From positions 1 to 38,354 of the IMG/VR virus record IMGVR_UViG_3300027721_000036: 38,354 nucleotides of DNA; one strand, 5' to 3'. Below are positions 23,906 through 31,310 of the stretch, piece after piece. Within the stretch, counting starts at the first letter, position 1. Each line of letters begins with the position of its first letter. The notes below the pieces were generated by a model that did not search any database, had not been told where the DNA came from, and worked only from the letters and a program-made list of their open reading frames with translations. A program made the translations under genes and the position numbers. Origin of the DNA: a virus.

Positions 23906-24222
23906 TTTATTGTTATTGATTCTGATTCATTAATACCTAAAAATATCGGATGTAACGAATAAAGTTTACCTATTTTAGCAACTACATTCTTTTTCATTAA
24001 CCGCGACAAAGATACATTAAACGTGTTTATGTTTACATCACCATTTATGCAGGCTACATTCTTTGCGTATGTATCCATTAAGCATTGCTTACCATTATTG
24101 ATATTAAACAACGTCTTGATGACAAAGATTTCAGGATCCGCAGTTATTGATATTAATCTGCATAAAAAGTCTATCTTTTCATTATTTGTTTCGGCGGGTA
24201 TTTCAATCAGTTTTGTTAACAT
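23893..24222 (-). CDS. RepL-like winged-helix protein (109 aa)
   Basis: Residues about 60-105 (NINTFNVSLSRLMKKNVVAK, then IGKLYSLHPIFLGI) match the winged-helix ending of RepL-type plasmid replication proteins, where a recognition helix is followed by 'K.gk.Y.vNP..F'. N-terminal part is helical. The resemblance is in pattern only. It shares this with the 184-aa protein at the operon head. Confidence 0.5.
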   Translation of the reverse strand: MLTKLIEIPAETNNEKIDFLCRLISITADPEIFVIKTLFNINNGKQCLMDTYAKNVACINGDVNINTFNVSLSRLMKKNVVAKIGKLYSLHPIFLGINESESITIKWKN

Positions 24223-24553
24223 CTTGATTTGGTTTAAATTCGTTTAATAACTCTTTGTTGTTCTTAAAAAACAATCTCACTAACTCACCCTTGTAAATAT
24301 TTAAACAAGTCCTGTTTTCTTTTAAGTCTGTTTTAAATAGTTCTGAATAAGATCCGTTCTTTTGTTTATACTCCTTAATTACATCAGACCATATCTTACC
24401 TTTCTCTTCCATTGAAAACTCAATAGGAAATTTAGTAACTACATAGTCATAGAATATTCCTCCATGAGTAGCAGGTAATTTCTTCTCAAAGTTTCTGCGC
24501 TCCAATATGTCAACGCAAACACTTATAGCTGTGGACCACATATTATCTTTCAT
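24203..24553 (-). CDS. Hypothetical operon protein (116 aa)
   Basis: Start set at the ATG at 24553 (MKDNMWSTAISVCVDILERR); an upstream TTG in frame is less likely. Alpha-helical, charged, with WSDVIKEYKQKNGSYSELFK in the middle. No family recognised. Overlaps the previous stop by 11 nt. Confidence 0.5.
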   Translation of the reverse strand: MKDNMWSTAISVCVDILERRNFEKKLPATHGGIFYDYVVTKFPIEFSMEEKGKIWSDVIKEYKQKNGSYSELFKTDLKENRTCLNIYKGELVRLFFKNNKELLNEFKPNQDVNKTD

Positions 24554-24851
24554 GTTCAATCATTTGTTCTTGGTTAATTTCTTCCTCTAATTCTTTTACC
24601 AACTCTTCACTTTGAGAATCTAATACGTCTTTCAGTGGCTTGAAATGAGAATGATTGTATCCACCTGTTCCCGGAAACTCTTCCAACATTATGTACCAAC
24701 AAGAAAATGTATCGTCATAACCTTTTACTCTATCAAACGTATAGATTACGTCTTTTTGCGGAGGTATAAAGGACAACTTTTGTCCCATTTTGTTAATTCC
24801 TCTAAATGATTTGATGCAAACCAGTTTAGTTCCTTTTTTCCAATTTATCAT
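24543..24851 (-). CDS. Small beta-barrel-like protein (102 aa)
   Basis: Residues 1-80 read like the SH3-like small proteins frequent in Bacteroidetes phages: KGTKLVCIKSFRGIN, 'F.P.KD.IYTFDRV', then a closing HSHFKPL. The last 20 residues are a Glu-rich helix. Overlaps the previous gene by 4 nt. Function unknown. Confidence 0.5.
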   Translation of the reverse strand: MINWKKGTKLVCIKSFRGINKMGQKLSFIPPQKDVIYTFDRVKGYDDTFSCWYIMLEEFPGTGGYNHSHFKPLKDVLDSQSEELVKELEEEINQEQMIEHER

Positions 24852-25402
24852 ATATTTTTATTTAAACAATTATTATAAAACTCTTTTGCCGCCGTTACTA
24901 TTAAAGAATGTAATACCTTTTTATCGTATCCTCCAAAAACATACAGCGCATAGATATTCTCGTAAGCTTTCATGTAAGTCGCCTGCTCATTGTAGTAACC
25001 TTCATGGTATGTTAACGCCGGGTTTATTAAAAACAATTTCTCTTTAGGTACAATTGGGATGATAATTCCTAACCTTACTAACTGCTGAAAATCATTTCTG
25101 TTAAACATTACCGTTTTACGCGTCTTAACTTCATTACCAAACTTATTTTGAACAGCTTCTAAATATTGTCCGTACTTAACCAACAAGTGAGTATTAAATT
25201 CTAATACATTATTTTTCTTTGCTTCAAATATTAAAAACGTCAGTAGTCTTGCAAGATTTGTTTCGGATCCTGTTATATACGCTGTAAAGTTTTTAGTAAT
25301 AACTCTATTGGATTTATGAATTGATAGTTCTCTAAAATCTAATAAGGTTTCGATTTCAGTCTTTTGCACTCGGCGATTGTTACCCTGTCTATTAATTCCC
25401 AC
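24848..25402 (-). CDS. RepL-like winged-helix protein, first gene of leftward operon (184 aa)
   Basis: Start set at GTG 25402, because the leader just before it reads TATAAAAACTATCAAA, the early leader motif; an in-frame TTG at 25447 would be almost at the transcription start. Residues about 45-145 (TNLARLLTFLIFEAKKNNVL; FNRNDFQQLVRLGIIIPIV; KEKLFLINPALTYHEG) follow the RepL-type replication protein pattern, whose winged helix ends in 'f.iNP.l...G'. It may initiate replication or regulate the divergent RNA/helicase promoter. Pattern-level evidence only. Confidence 0.55.
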   Translation of the reverse strand: MGINRQGNNRRVQKTEIETLLDFRELSIHKSNRVITKNFTAYITGSETNLARLLTFLIFEAKKNNVLEFNTHLLVKYGQYLEAVQNKFGNEVKTRKTVMFNRNDFQQLVRLGIIIPIVPKEKLFLINPALTYHEGYYNEQATYMKAYENIYALYVFGGYDKKVLHSLIVTAAKEFYNNCLNKNI

Positions 25403-25457
25403 TTTGATAGTTTTTATATTATTTATATAAATTCTGAAAATATTCAAAATTTATACG

Positions 25458-25488
25458 CAAATGTAAAATATAAAACGCTTAAAATCAA
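25458..25488 (-). promoter_or_regulatory. Leftward promoter of the seven-gene operon
   Basis: TTG (25488-25486), 20 nt, TACATTTG (25465-25458), exact consensus. Leader of about 50 nt to the GTG at 25402. Confidence 0.78.
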
Positions 25489-25605
25489 TACATATTACAA
25501 TTTTACATTAACATAAGTTGTAACTGTCTGATAATTAAGCTGATTATTTTTATGTAATTGTAAAGTTTTTATAATTTAATACTTAACTATCTGATAAATT
25601 GATAC

Positions 25606-25628
25606 TTATTTAGATTTATTCTAAATTA
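25606..25628. promoter_or_regulatory. Operator-like palindrome between divergent promoters
   Basis: TTATTTAGA (25606-25614) and TCTAAATTA (25620-25628), 8 of 9 positions inverted around TTTAT. Nearly the same as the palindrome at 18623-18645, including the preceding TAC. The rest of the 240-bp gap (25489-25730) is AT-rich with an imperfect direct repeat AACTRTCTGATAA at about 25523 and 25585, and no gene was seen in it. Confidence 0.5.
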
Positions 25629-25730
25629 TATTGTAACATACCGATAGTTTTATATAGGTATAAAAATTGCTTATAAATACAAATAATTTAATAATGTTTT
25701 CAACAACCGTTATTATTCCGTAAAATTTAT

Positions 25731-25761
25731 TTGCAGAATTAAAATAAAGTTTGTAACTTTG
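25731..25761 (+). promoter_or_regulatory. Strong rightward promoter of the structured RNA
   Basis: TTTG (25730-25733) then 20 nt, then TAACTTTG (25754-25761), exact consensus. Transcription would begin near 25768, directly before the closing helix of the RNA. Confidence 0.8.
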
Positions 25762-25770
25762 CACAAATTA

Positions 25771-26203
25771 GTTCTTTAAAAACATTGCAGGGTAATTGCT
25801 GTGCTCTATTCCCGTAAGAAAATCATAGCCCCTGCGAACTTGTTGCGTTTCAAGTAAGTCCTGTTGTATGCAGGTTTGTGATTGACGGTTGAGGCTTATT
25901 GCATAGCGTAGAATAGCATTAATGTAATAATAATAGGTGCTACACGTATCGTAAGAAACAAATAGCTTGAAACGCGATTACATAGTCAGGTAGAGTAAAA
26001 GTAACTCATAGTTGCGCGATAAAAAGCAAAATACTAAGAAACAGGGGCAGTACCTGTCTTGGCTACAAAATCTCTGATGCGCGCAGAGAACGTAAGCTTT
26101 CAAGTTTGGTTAATGTGAATAGCATTCACAACCAACCACTAAGAAACTAAATCGTAAGTTAGCGTAGTAGCGGTCTACGGCTATTTAAAACCGCTTTTAG
26201 AAC
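25771..26203 (+). ncRNA. Candidate large structured RNA (about 433 nt)
   Basis: No credible reading frame, clearly richer in G and C than its surroundings, and many helices. Closing stem GTTCT (25771-25775) with AGAAC (26199-26203), extended by AAAA (25778-25781) with TTTT (26195-26198). Stem 2: GCAGGG + GCTGTG (25787-25792, 25798-25803) with CATAGC + CCCTGC (25824-25835). Long-range stem: GCGTTTCAAG (25845-25854) with CTTGAAACGC (25966-25975). Local hairpins: CTAAG-AA-ACAGG/CCTGTCTTGG (26034-26062), TCTCTG/CAGAGA (26071-26089), TTGGT..TGTGAAT/ATTCACAACCAA (26106-26135), CGTAG/CTACG (26163-26179), the last competing with AGCGGT/ACCGCT (26169-26174, 26190-26195). CGTAAG, which can form a GNRA tetraloop, appears four times. 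It could be a free RNA or the leader of the helicase gene. Confidence 0.68.
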
Positions 26204-26223
26204 ATTAAACTATCAGGTAATAA

Positions 26224-27828
26224 ATGAAACCATTAAGAGATTATCAAATCAAAGCCATTAACGCGGTCAAAAAAGAACTTGACAATGGCGTTAAGAAACA
26301 GTTATTAGTAATGGCAACCGGCACAGGCAAAACCTTTACCGCCGTTAAAGCCATAGAACAATTTAACTTTCAACGAGTATTGTGGATTACACATACAGAA
26401 GAGTTAGTTCAACAATCCGCATTAGCCTTTTTATCCGAAAAGTTTGATAAGGAGCTTACTGATGCTGTTGAAGATATAGGATTCATTAATTGGGTCCATA
26501 ATGGTTCGGGAATGTTCGGATGTAGAGGTATTAAATTCAGAATGGGATTAATAAAGGCAGATGCTTTTTATCCTGATGGAAGCGTAGTAATGGCTTCTGC
26601 TCAAACGCTATACAGAAGATTAGATAAATTACCAAAAGACCATTTTGATGCTATTATCTGTGACGAAGCTCATTTATTCCTTAGTCGTACATTCTCCGAT
26701 CCTTTAAAATACTTTGAACCTAAACTATTATTGGGATTAACGGCAACGCCTACGCGTTTAGATGGTATGCAGTTAGGTAATATGTTTGATAAAATAGTTT
26801 ATAGTTACGATATTGCGGACGGAGTTAAAGACGGTTACTTGTGCGAGTTAGATGCTGTAAGAATTAAAACTGATTTATCACTTGATAACGTCAGAACAAC
26901 AGGCGGTGAATTTAACGCTAAAGATTTATCAAACGAAGTAGATATACCTCAAAGGAATAAGCTAATTGTAGATTCGTACAAAACATACGCAGAAGGAAGA
27001 CAGGGTATTTTCTTTTGTGTTGATATTAAACATAGCTTACATTTAGCAGAAGAGTTTAAATCACAAGGAATTATTTGTAATGCTGTTTCGTCTGATGAAG
27101 AATCAACAGGAGATAGGTCACAAACTATTAAAGATTTTAAGGCGGGTAAAATACAAGTATTAACTAATGTAGGTATTCTCACGACAGGATTCGATCACAG
27201 AAACACGGGAGTTATAGGTAATTGCGCTCCGACTAAATCGTTATCTAAATATTTGCAATGTATCGGCAGAGGCACCCGTTTAAAAGATGAGAACTTTGTT
27301 GCTAAATACGGGCAGAATTGTGTCATACTTGATTTTGTTGATAGCACAACAAGACACAAGCTAATTAACGCTTGGAGCTTAGATTCAGGAAAGGCAACGG
27401 AAGAGAAAGTATTCATGACTAAGGCTAAAAAGAAAGCATTAATTGATGAAAGAGAAAGAAAGATAGCCTATGTAGTAGCTACATCCAAAAAAGACGTTAA
27501 GGTTGATTTATTTGCCTTACCAAAAGTTTATATCAGTAACTCTATTAAGATGGAAGAGCCTGCTACCGAAAAACAATTAGCATGGATAGCTCGTTTAGGA
27601 TATGATACAGTAAACGTAGAATACACAAAGAAAATGTGTAGTGAAATTATCAGCGCGCAACCAGCAACAGAAAAACAAATTGGTTTATTAAAATGGAAAG
27701 GTTACGATGTTAGCAATGGAGTAACAATATCAGAGTTTAAAATGGCGCTTAACGAAATAGAAAAAAGAGAAAATAAAGAAGTAGTAAATAAATACACACC
27801 TAACAATAATGGTAATCCATTCTTTTAA
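26224..27828 (+). CDS. SF2 DEAH-box helicase (534 aa)
   Basis: ATP-dependent DNA/RNA helicase of the type I restriction HsdR/UvrB-like branch. Motif I MATGTGKT (30-37), motif II DEAH (147-150), motif III GLTATPT (171-177), a motif V region LTTGFDH (319-325) and motif VI QCIGRGTR (345-352). Two C-terminal repeats (ATEKQLAWIARLGYD near 447; ATEKQIGLLKWKGYD near 480) are small helical modules seen at the ends of several Bacteroidetes phage helicases. Likely acts in replication or recombination. The leader AAACTATCAGGTAATAAATG is complementary to the loop of the hairpin RNA at 22933-22989. Confidence 0.85.
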   Translation: MKPLRDYQIKAINAVKKELDNGVKKQLLVMATGTGKTFTAVKAIEQFNFQRVLWITHTEELVQQSALAFLSEKFDKELTDAVEDIGFINWVHNGSGMFGCRGIKFRMGLIKADAFYPDGSVVMASAQTLYRRLDKLPKDHFDAIICDEAHLFLSRTFSDPLKYFEPKLLLGLTATPTRLDGMQLGNMFDKIVYSYDIADGVKDGYLCELDAVRIKTDLSLDNVRTTGGEFNAKDLSNEVDIPQRNKLIVDSYKTYAEGRQGIFFCVDIKHSLHLAEEFKSQGIICNAVSSDEESTGDRSQTIKDFKAGKIQVLTNVGILTTGFDHRNTGVIGNCAPTKSLSKYLQCIGRGTRLKDENFVAKYGQNCVILDFVDSTTRHKLINAWSLDSGKATEEKVFMTKAKKKALIDERERKIAYVVATSKKDVKVDLFALPKVYISNSIKMEEPATEKQLAWIARLGYDTVNVEYTKKMCSEIISAQPATEKQIGLLKWKGYDVSNGVTISEFKMALNEIEKRENKEVVNKYTPNNNGNPFF

Positions 27829-27830
27829 TC

Positions 27831-27968
27831 ATGTTTAAAATCACTCATCAAGAATTAGAGCAAATAAAGAAAATTGCAAAGTCAATATCAAAGACATCAA
27901 TATTTGCTAAAAAGAAGTCTGATAAAATTATAAAATTAATTGACGATAAATTTCTAAATACAAAATGA
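27831..27968 (+). CDS. Small basic protein (45 aa)
   Basis: MFKITHQELEQIKKIAKSIS, Lys/Ile-rich helix. Two nt after the helicase stop, with its TGA overlapping the next ATG. Position supports it; no motif. Confidence 0.5.
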   Translation: MFKITHQELEQIKKIAKSISKTSIFAKKKSDKIIKLIDDKFLNTK

Positions 27969-28267
27969 CAACAGAACAACAGCATCGCCACTTCGAAAGA
28001 ATGATTAACAGAATGGCGGAAGTAATGATGAGCAAAGGAAACGATTATGCCAACGCAGACCGTTTGAGTAACTTTAAAACAGCAGGAGCAATAGTAGGAG
28101 TTTCCCCTGAAATTAATTGTTTATCGTTGATAGCTACTAAGGTTGCAAGATTGGGAGTTTTATTAAATAGTAAGGGTGAACCTAATAATGAGAGCATAAG
28201 AGATAGCGTATTGGATTTAGCTAATTATGCAGTATTGTTAGATATGTTATTAAGCGAAAAGAAATGA
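27965..28267 (+). CDS. DUF1599-like protein (nucleotide-modification associated, 100 aa)
   Basis: Contains KGNDYANADRLSNFKTAG (about 25-41), SLIATKVARLGVLL (about 54-67) and SIRDSVLDLANYAVLLDMLL (about 77-96), the ordered signature of the DUF1599 / Nmad1 family found in phages next to nucleotide metabolism or modification genes. The all-helical fold resembles MazG-type pyrophosphatase modules. The biochemical role is not established; no DNA-modification gene is in view here. Confidence 0.75.
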   Translation: MTTEQQHRHFERMINRMAEVMMSKGNDYANADRLSNFKTAGAIVGVSPEINCLSLIATKVARLGVLLNSKGEPNNESIRDSVLDLANYAVLLDMLLSEKK

Positions 28268-28476
28268 CAACAATACATGAGTTTAAACAAATATTATGGG
28301 TATCAACACCTCACGGGGACGGAATGGCTTTATTTATTATTGATTATGGTCCACATGAAAATACTATTTGGGCAGTAGCTCTTGAAGATAGCGGAATAAT
28401 TAAACACTACAACAGTAATGATATTAAGTTATGCTTTAATCACACTTTTAACATGAATACAATTAAAAACAAATAA
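28264..28476 (+). CDS. Conserved small phage protein (70 aa)
   Basis: FKQILWVSTPHGDGMALFII, then DYGPHENTIWAVALEDSGII and NDIKLCFNHTF. I have seen this signature (tight beta barrel with 'TP.GDG.a.fiIDYG.H.NTIW') in many Flavobacterium phage genomes, without a function. Overlaps its upstream neighbour (ATGA). Confidence 0.62.
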   Translation: MTTIHEFKQILWVSTPHGDGMALFIIDYGPHENTIWAVALEDSGIIKHYNSNDIKLCFNHTFNMNTIKNK

Positions 28477-28477
28477 T

Positions 28478-28657
28478 ATGAAATTAAGTTTACGCGCCAA
28501 AAAAGAAATTAGAGAATACTTGAGAGTGGTAGATATTAATAGTTTACCAAAAGAAAGAAGATTGCCTCTTATAAAAGAGCTTATTGCTAATTTTAGAGAA
28601 ATTGAAGAGTTAAGTCTATGGGAAAAATTTCAATCCATTTATGTTTTTAACAAATGA
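28478..28657 (+). CDS. Small charged protein (59 aa)
   Basis: MKLSLRAKKEIREYLRVVDI, then helical segments rich in Arg/Glu/Leu. TGA overlaps the next ATG. No family recognised. Confidence 0.5.
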   Translation: MKLSLRAKKEIREYLRVVDINSLPKERRLPLIKELIANFREIEELSLWEKFQSIYVFNK

Positions 28658-29070
28658 ATGAAATAATAAAAAAGTGTATTACTTGCAAGATTAAAAAACC
28701 TAAAACGAGGGAATTTTGGAGATATGACAAAAGAAGAGAAGAACCAAACGGGTCTTGTAAAGATTGTATTAATAAAAAGAGAAGTTTACACAGAAAAATA
28801 AAAAGAATTTCAAATTACGACACGGATTCAGGTATTGCTAAAAGAATTAGAATTAAAGATTTAGATAAAGAACTTATAGAGGCTCAAAGGGTAAGATTGA
28901 TATTGCTTGACAGAATTAAAAATGGTTATCATTTAATACTAAATAATGATAGTTTATATTGTAAAATATGTAAAAAGAAACAACAATTAATTTTACCAGT
29001 ATCTCTTAATCTTTTAATAGAATCAATAAAGGCATTTAAAAAAATACACAAACATGAAAAAAGAATATGA
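28654..29070 (+). CDS. Zinc-ribbon protein with basic tail (138 aa)
   Basis: Cys pairs CITC (8-11) with KIKKPKTREFWRYDKR, and CKDC (35-38) form a ribbon; a second CKIC pair (about 108-111) follows within a basic region. The first half resembles the zinc-binding part of endonuclease VII-like proteins, as does the 78-aa protein at 17825, but no catalytic His-Asn-His set is visible. Likely nucleic-acid binding. Confidence 0.58.
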   Translation: MNEIIKKCITCKIKKPKTREFWRYDKRREEPNGSCKDCINKKRSLHRKIKRISNYDTDSGIAKRIRIKDLDKELIEAQRVRLILLDRIKNGYHLILNNDSLYCKICKKKQQLILPVSLNLLIESIKAFKKIHKHEKRI

Positions 29071-29518
29071 AATAAAAAAAGCACTTGACAAATTGATTAA
29101 CCATGTTTTATATGATAAAGATGGTTTAATATGTAAATTTAAAGATTATAGTTATTTTAATGGAACAAAAGAGATATGCTTAAGATTTTATTACGGAGCA
29201 GCGGCATCCCAAATAATAAAAGAATTTATCATAAAAGAAGATGAATTAGCCCTTGTGATAGATTCTTATACAATAGCGACAAACCAATCAATAAACACAA
29301 AACCCAAAAAAGAAATGAGCGAACACACAGACAACAATCTAAAAGGATTAAGGACACATTTATTCTCCGCTATTAAAAAACTCGAAGGAGGCACAATGAA
29401 AAACGAAGACGCTAAGGCTATGGCGCAAGTCGCTCAAGTTATTATTAATTCTGCTAAATTAGAAATGGAGTTTAAACTATTAGTTACCGATAAACCTAAA
29501 ATAGACTTATTGGATTAA
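29054..29518 (+). CDS. Hypothetical protein with C-terminal helical module (154 aa)
   Basis: Residues 1-85 are an alpha/beta domain (IKKALDKLINHVLYDKDGL). From about 88 (MSEHTDNNLKGLRTHLFSAI, then MKNEDAKAMAQVAQVIINSA) the sequence matches a small helical protein that I recall as free-standing in many phages; an internal ATG at 29315 could start such a product. Overlaps the upstream gene by 17 nt. Confidence 0.55.
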   Translation: MKKEYEIKKALDKLINHVLYDKDGLICKFKDYSYFNGTKEICLRFYYGAAASQIIKEFIIKEDELALVIDSYTIATNQSINTKPKKEMSEHTDNNLKGLRTHLFSAIKKLEGGTMKNEDAKAMAQVAQVIINSAKLEMEFKLLVTDKPKIDLLD

Positions 29519-29534
29519 ATTAAAAACAAACAAC

Positions 29535-29729
29535 ATGAAAACAAAACAAAAATTAATTGAAATGGTTTACAACTATTTATGCTACGATTTAAAATTAGAT
29601 AATAGGTGGCATGACCCAAGTCAAACAAATAAACATTGGGTAAATGTAAAAAAGGATGCTGAAAATATTGTTAACTTAATAATCAAAGAGCATGAAAACA
29701 GTAGAAAACGAAGCAAATTACATACTTAA
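29535..29729 (+). CDS. Small hypothetical protein (64 aa)
   Basis: MKTKQKLIEMVYNYLCYDLK, then DNRWHDPSQTNKHW and a helix. Its 3' end overlaps the next gene by 38 nt. No family recognised. Confidence 0.48.
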   Translation: MKTKQKLIEMVYNYLCYDLKLDNRWHDPSQTNKHWVNVKKDAENIVNLIIKEHENSRKRSKLHT

Positions 29730-29898
29730 TCAGTATTTAAAAGTTTGCAAAACATTAGAACTAGCAAAAGAATGTTCTATTTTATCAGTAGAAAAAATAA
29801 TGGAAAATTGTAAACAAAACAAAGTTCCTTATTGGCACGGAGTAAAAAATGAATTAATGAATGTTAGAACTAATTACTTTATAGATTTAAGAAAATGA
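29692..29898 (+). CDS. Small helical protein (68 aa)
   Basis: MKTVENEANYILNQYLKVCK, then LELAKECSILSVEKIMEN. The pattern 'ENEAN.IL..YL..c.tLELAKECsi..V' is recurrent in small Bacteroidetes phage proteins as I remember them. Function unknown. Confidence 0.55.
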   Translation: MKTVENEANYILNQYLKVCKTLELAKECSILSVEKIMENCKQNKVPYWHGVKNELMNVRTNYFIDLRK

Positions 29899-30167
29899 AC
29901 TACACAACAACTACTACGTTAGATAATTACTGGAAAAATAGACAAAAAGATTTTGTAAAAACATTAAAAGAAATTATTGAAAATTACATTATTCTTGAAT
30001 TTGGAAATGATTTAAAACTTGATGTTGAAATGGGATTATTTACTTCTGATAACTACGGGTCATACAGGATTAATTTTTATAACAAAGAAAAAGAAATTGT
30101 AGCATATACAATAGCAGACACAATAATGGGAGAATGGAAAACATATAAAACAAATAAACATGAGTAA
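29895..30167 (+). CDS. Hypothetical protein (90 aa)
   Basis: MNYTTTTTLDNYWKNRQKDF, then an alpha/beta pattern ending AYTIADTIMGEWKTYKTNK. Overlaps the previous and the next gene slightly, so it is in the same transcript as the GroES gene. Not recognised. Confidence 0.5.
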   Translation: MNYTTTTTLDNYWKNRQKDFVKTLKEIIENYIILEFGNDLKLDVEMGLFTSDNYGSYRINFYNKEKEIVAYTIADTIMGEWKTYKTNKHE

Positions 30168-30618
30168 AACAACAAAAAAAGGATTCGATGTTCCGGCAGG
30201 ATTTCCGATTCCACTAAACAAGTCAGTGATTTTAGAAAAAATCAAAGAAGAAAAAGAAGTATCAAAAATTATCTTAACAGAAAGCGCCGAAGAAAATAAT
30301 ATTGGTAGAGTAATGGCTGTTGCTGATAATTGCGATCCTCGTATCAAAGTAGGAAGCAAAGTAATGTTTAACATTCTTGAAAACAGAACCATTCGTTTTG
30401 AAGGTAACTATTACTTTATTATGCACGAAGTAGCTTTATTCTGTGTGTTGCCTGACGAAGCTATATTGATGCCAGAAACCATTAGCAAACGCGTTAAAGA
30501 ACGTGAAGCTAAGTTGCAGAACGAACAAAAAAGACTTAATGAGAACTACAAAAGAGAACTAAACAGTCTTGATAAAGTTAAGTCGGAAGCAAAGAAAAAG
30601 TTTAGTAAGAAAAAATAA
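30160..30618 (+). CDS. GroES-like co-chaperonin with C-terminal extension (152 aa)
   Basis: Residues about 17-97 follow the GroES fold in order: FPIPLNKSVILEKIKEE (first strand and lead-in), a mobile loop with the GroEL-binding hydrophobic tripeptide IIL (37-39), GRVMAVADN (49-57, the 'G.V.aVg' strand), IKVGSKVMF (62-70) and FEGNYYFIMHEVALFCVL (80-97, 'l.g..y.imre.dilavi'). From about 105 a charged helical tail is added, absent from host GroES. It probably pairs with host GroEL to fold a virion protein, as T4 gp31 does for its capsid. No groEL gene is in view. Confidence 0.8.
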   Translation: MSKTTKKGFDVPAGFPIPLNKSVILEKIKEEKEVSKIILTESAEENNIGRVMAVADNCDPRIKVGSKVMFNILENRTIRFEGNYYFIMHEVALFCVLPDEAILMPETISKRVKEREAKLQNEQKRLNENYKRELNSLDKVKSEAKKKFSKKK

Positions 30619-30641
30619 TTGTAAGATTTTACAAAAATAAT

Positions 30642-30672
30642 TTGCAAATTGATTATTAATTTTGTAACATTG
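30642..30672 (+). promoter_or_regulatory. Promoter of the recombination gene cluster
   Basis: TTG (30642-30644), 20 nt, TAACATTG (30665-30672), one mismatch to TAnnTTTG. The leader ends ATAAAAACTATCAGTCATG. Confidence 0.6.
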
Positions 30673-30710
30673 TACAAATTTTTACGTTATACATATAAAA
30701 ACTATCAGTC

Positions 30711-31310
30711 ATGAACACAATCACAACAACCGACAGAGTAGATTTAGAATGGAGTAAACTACAATCTACAAAAGACGTATTCATTCAGTTATCTGAAGAA
30801 GCGTTACAAATTAAAGTTACAGACGATGTATCTTTAGCTATTGCAAATCAAAAGTTATCCGCAGTAAACAATCACTTAAAACTGATTGAAGAGAAAAGGA
30901 CAGAACTTAAAAAGCCTTACCTTGATGCAGGTAAAAAAGTAGATGCAGTTGCTAAGGATTTATCTGAACCTCTTAACAATTCTATTCAGTACCTTAAAAA
31001 TCAAATTAAGGAATGGAACTTAGAATTACTAAGAAGAGAGCAAGAACTTAAACAGCAAGCTCCAGCTAACAGTTTATTTGAAGACAGCATTAACCATGAG
31101 TTAGCTATGTTAGAATCACAAAAAGCATCTAACATCAGACACAATTGGAAATTTGATGTTGTTGACCTTAGCAGAGTTCCTGTTCAATTCTTAATGGTTG
31201 ACGAGGCAAAAGTTCGTGAATGGATTAAGGCTAACAAAGAATCACTTAACGATGGTGATATTATTGCAGGTATTAAGTTTTACAAAGAAGTATCAGTAGT
31301 TACTAAGTAA
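30711..31310 (+). CDS. Recombination-associated coiled-coil protein (199 aa)
   Basis: N-terminal helices with KLIEEKRTELKKPYLDAGKK (about 57-77), a long coil (about 80-118), then a compact end: WKFDVVDLSRVPVQFLMVDE, AKVREWIKANK and GIKFYKEVSVV. This pattern ('KRk.LkkPyldagkkid...W...D...vP..fl.vd...v......G..f......v') is typical of phage proteins placed beside RecT/Erf or SSB genes. Directly downstream lie the SSB-like genes. Function is inferred from this context. Confidence 0.62.
   Translation: MNTITTTDRVDLEWSKLQSTKDVFIQLSEEALQIKVTDDVSLAIANQKLSAVNNHLKLIEEKRTELKKPYLDAGKKVDAVAKDLSEPLNNSIQYLKNQIKEWNLELLRREQELKQQAPANSLFEDSINHELAMLESQKASNIRHNWKFDVVDLSRVPVQFLMVDEAKVREWIKANKESLNDGDIIAGIKFYKEVSVVTK

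Noticed and set aside
25403-25447. TTG start for the 184-aa gene at 25447
   Set aside because: It would lie within a few nt of the transcription start and the shared leader motif TATAAAAACTATCAAA would be inside the gene. GTG at 25402 fits the motif.
25771-26203. tmRNA, RNase P RNA or group I intron
   Set aside because: No tRNA-like TPsiC end, no RNase P core sequences and no P7/guanosine-site pattern were seen. The region lies between a promoter and an intact gene, not inside one.
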